Below, one piece after another: positions 63,867 through 64,000 of a stretch of 64,000 bases of DNA. Position 1 is the first letter of the stretch, and each line of letters opens with the position of its first letter. Made by a program: the position numbers and the translations under genes. Location: NCBI GenBank assembly GCA_022819985.1, contig JAJEGH010000012.1, forward strand, positions 40,207 to 104,206. Direction: 5' to 3'. The notes under the pieces are model-generated. The model did not search any database, was not told where the DNA came from, and worked only from the letters and a program-made list of their open reading frames with translations. Origin of the DNA: Alphaproteobacteria bacterium (lineage in GTDB: Bacteria; Pseudomonadota; Alphaproteobacteria; Bin65).

Positions 63867-64000
63867 GACTCCCCACCATTTGTAAAGAGGGTTCTGGCAC
63901 GCGCGAGTATGCGTGCCGGGCACCTTGCGTGGCTCGTGCGTCACGCTGCATGGGCTTGTCTCGCGCGGGCGGGATTGAAGACGGTCTGGTTTTCGAGCAT

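Overview
The window is a high-GC, gene-dense piece of an alphaproteobacterial chromosome. The evidence is the mdh-sucC-sucD-sucA-sucB order, the adjacent glnD and mutS, a rhizobial-type (ReAV-like) asparaginase, a GlnT-type glutamine synthetase, an IalB-like exported protein, a lipid A LAB_N protein and a malic enzyme-PTA fusion. The order is unplaced; a Rhodospirillales-like marine or host-associated lineage is a guess. No rRNA, CRISPR array, insertion sequence or prophage was seen.

Layout. 0-0.6 kb: PIN-domain toxin (cut by the window edge) with its antitoxin. 0.6-21.7 kb: housekeeping genes including glnD, mutS, maeB, a PhoR-like kinase, oxidoreductases, a SPOUT methyltransferase, asparaginase, phhB, prolyl aminopeptidase, a secreted nuclease, LAB_N, a DUF413/MaoP-like protein and ccmC. 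21.8-26.8 kb: the most unusual locus, a membrane di-iron AlkB-type hydroxylase fused to a degenerate GlnE-like adenylyltransferase domain, followed by a TOMM-type YcaO protein with its own leader-binding and zinc-binding front half. 26.9-32.9 kb: a nitrogen-acquisition island with a GlxA/AraC regulator, a divergent sarcosine-oxidase-like flavoprotein, a divergent Amt transporter with a 72-residue membrane partner, and GlnT. 33.2-37.7 kb: a three-subunit molybdenum hydroxylase plus an SDR. 37.7-46.5 kb: a repeat-rich stretch with three copies of a REP-like palindromic element, around a substrate-binding protein/HAMP sensor/OFA-type MFS trio, an iron-binding protein with a Fur-like box, metY and a hydrolase. 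46.5-50 kb: CnoX, prolyl-tRNA editing protein, tRNA-Gly(GCC), leuB. 50-51.8 kb: a RloA/RloB-type defence pair in which most of the ATPase gene is AT-rich. 51.8-59.2 kb: TCA-cycle operon. 59.4-64 kb: small metabolic genes mixed with decayed toxin-antitoxin modules.

Genes that appear to work together: the five TCA genes; FAD/2Fe-2S/Mo subunits translated with overlapping stops and starts; RloA-RloB; Amt, its small neighbour, GlnT and the flavoprotein in handling ammonium or methylated amines; AlkB-GlnE with YcaO as a possible peptide-modifying or oxidative tailoring pair.

Functions are assigned from motifs and family resemblance read by eye. No database search was possible, so substrate specificities are mostly open.
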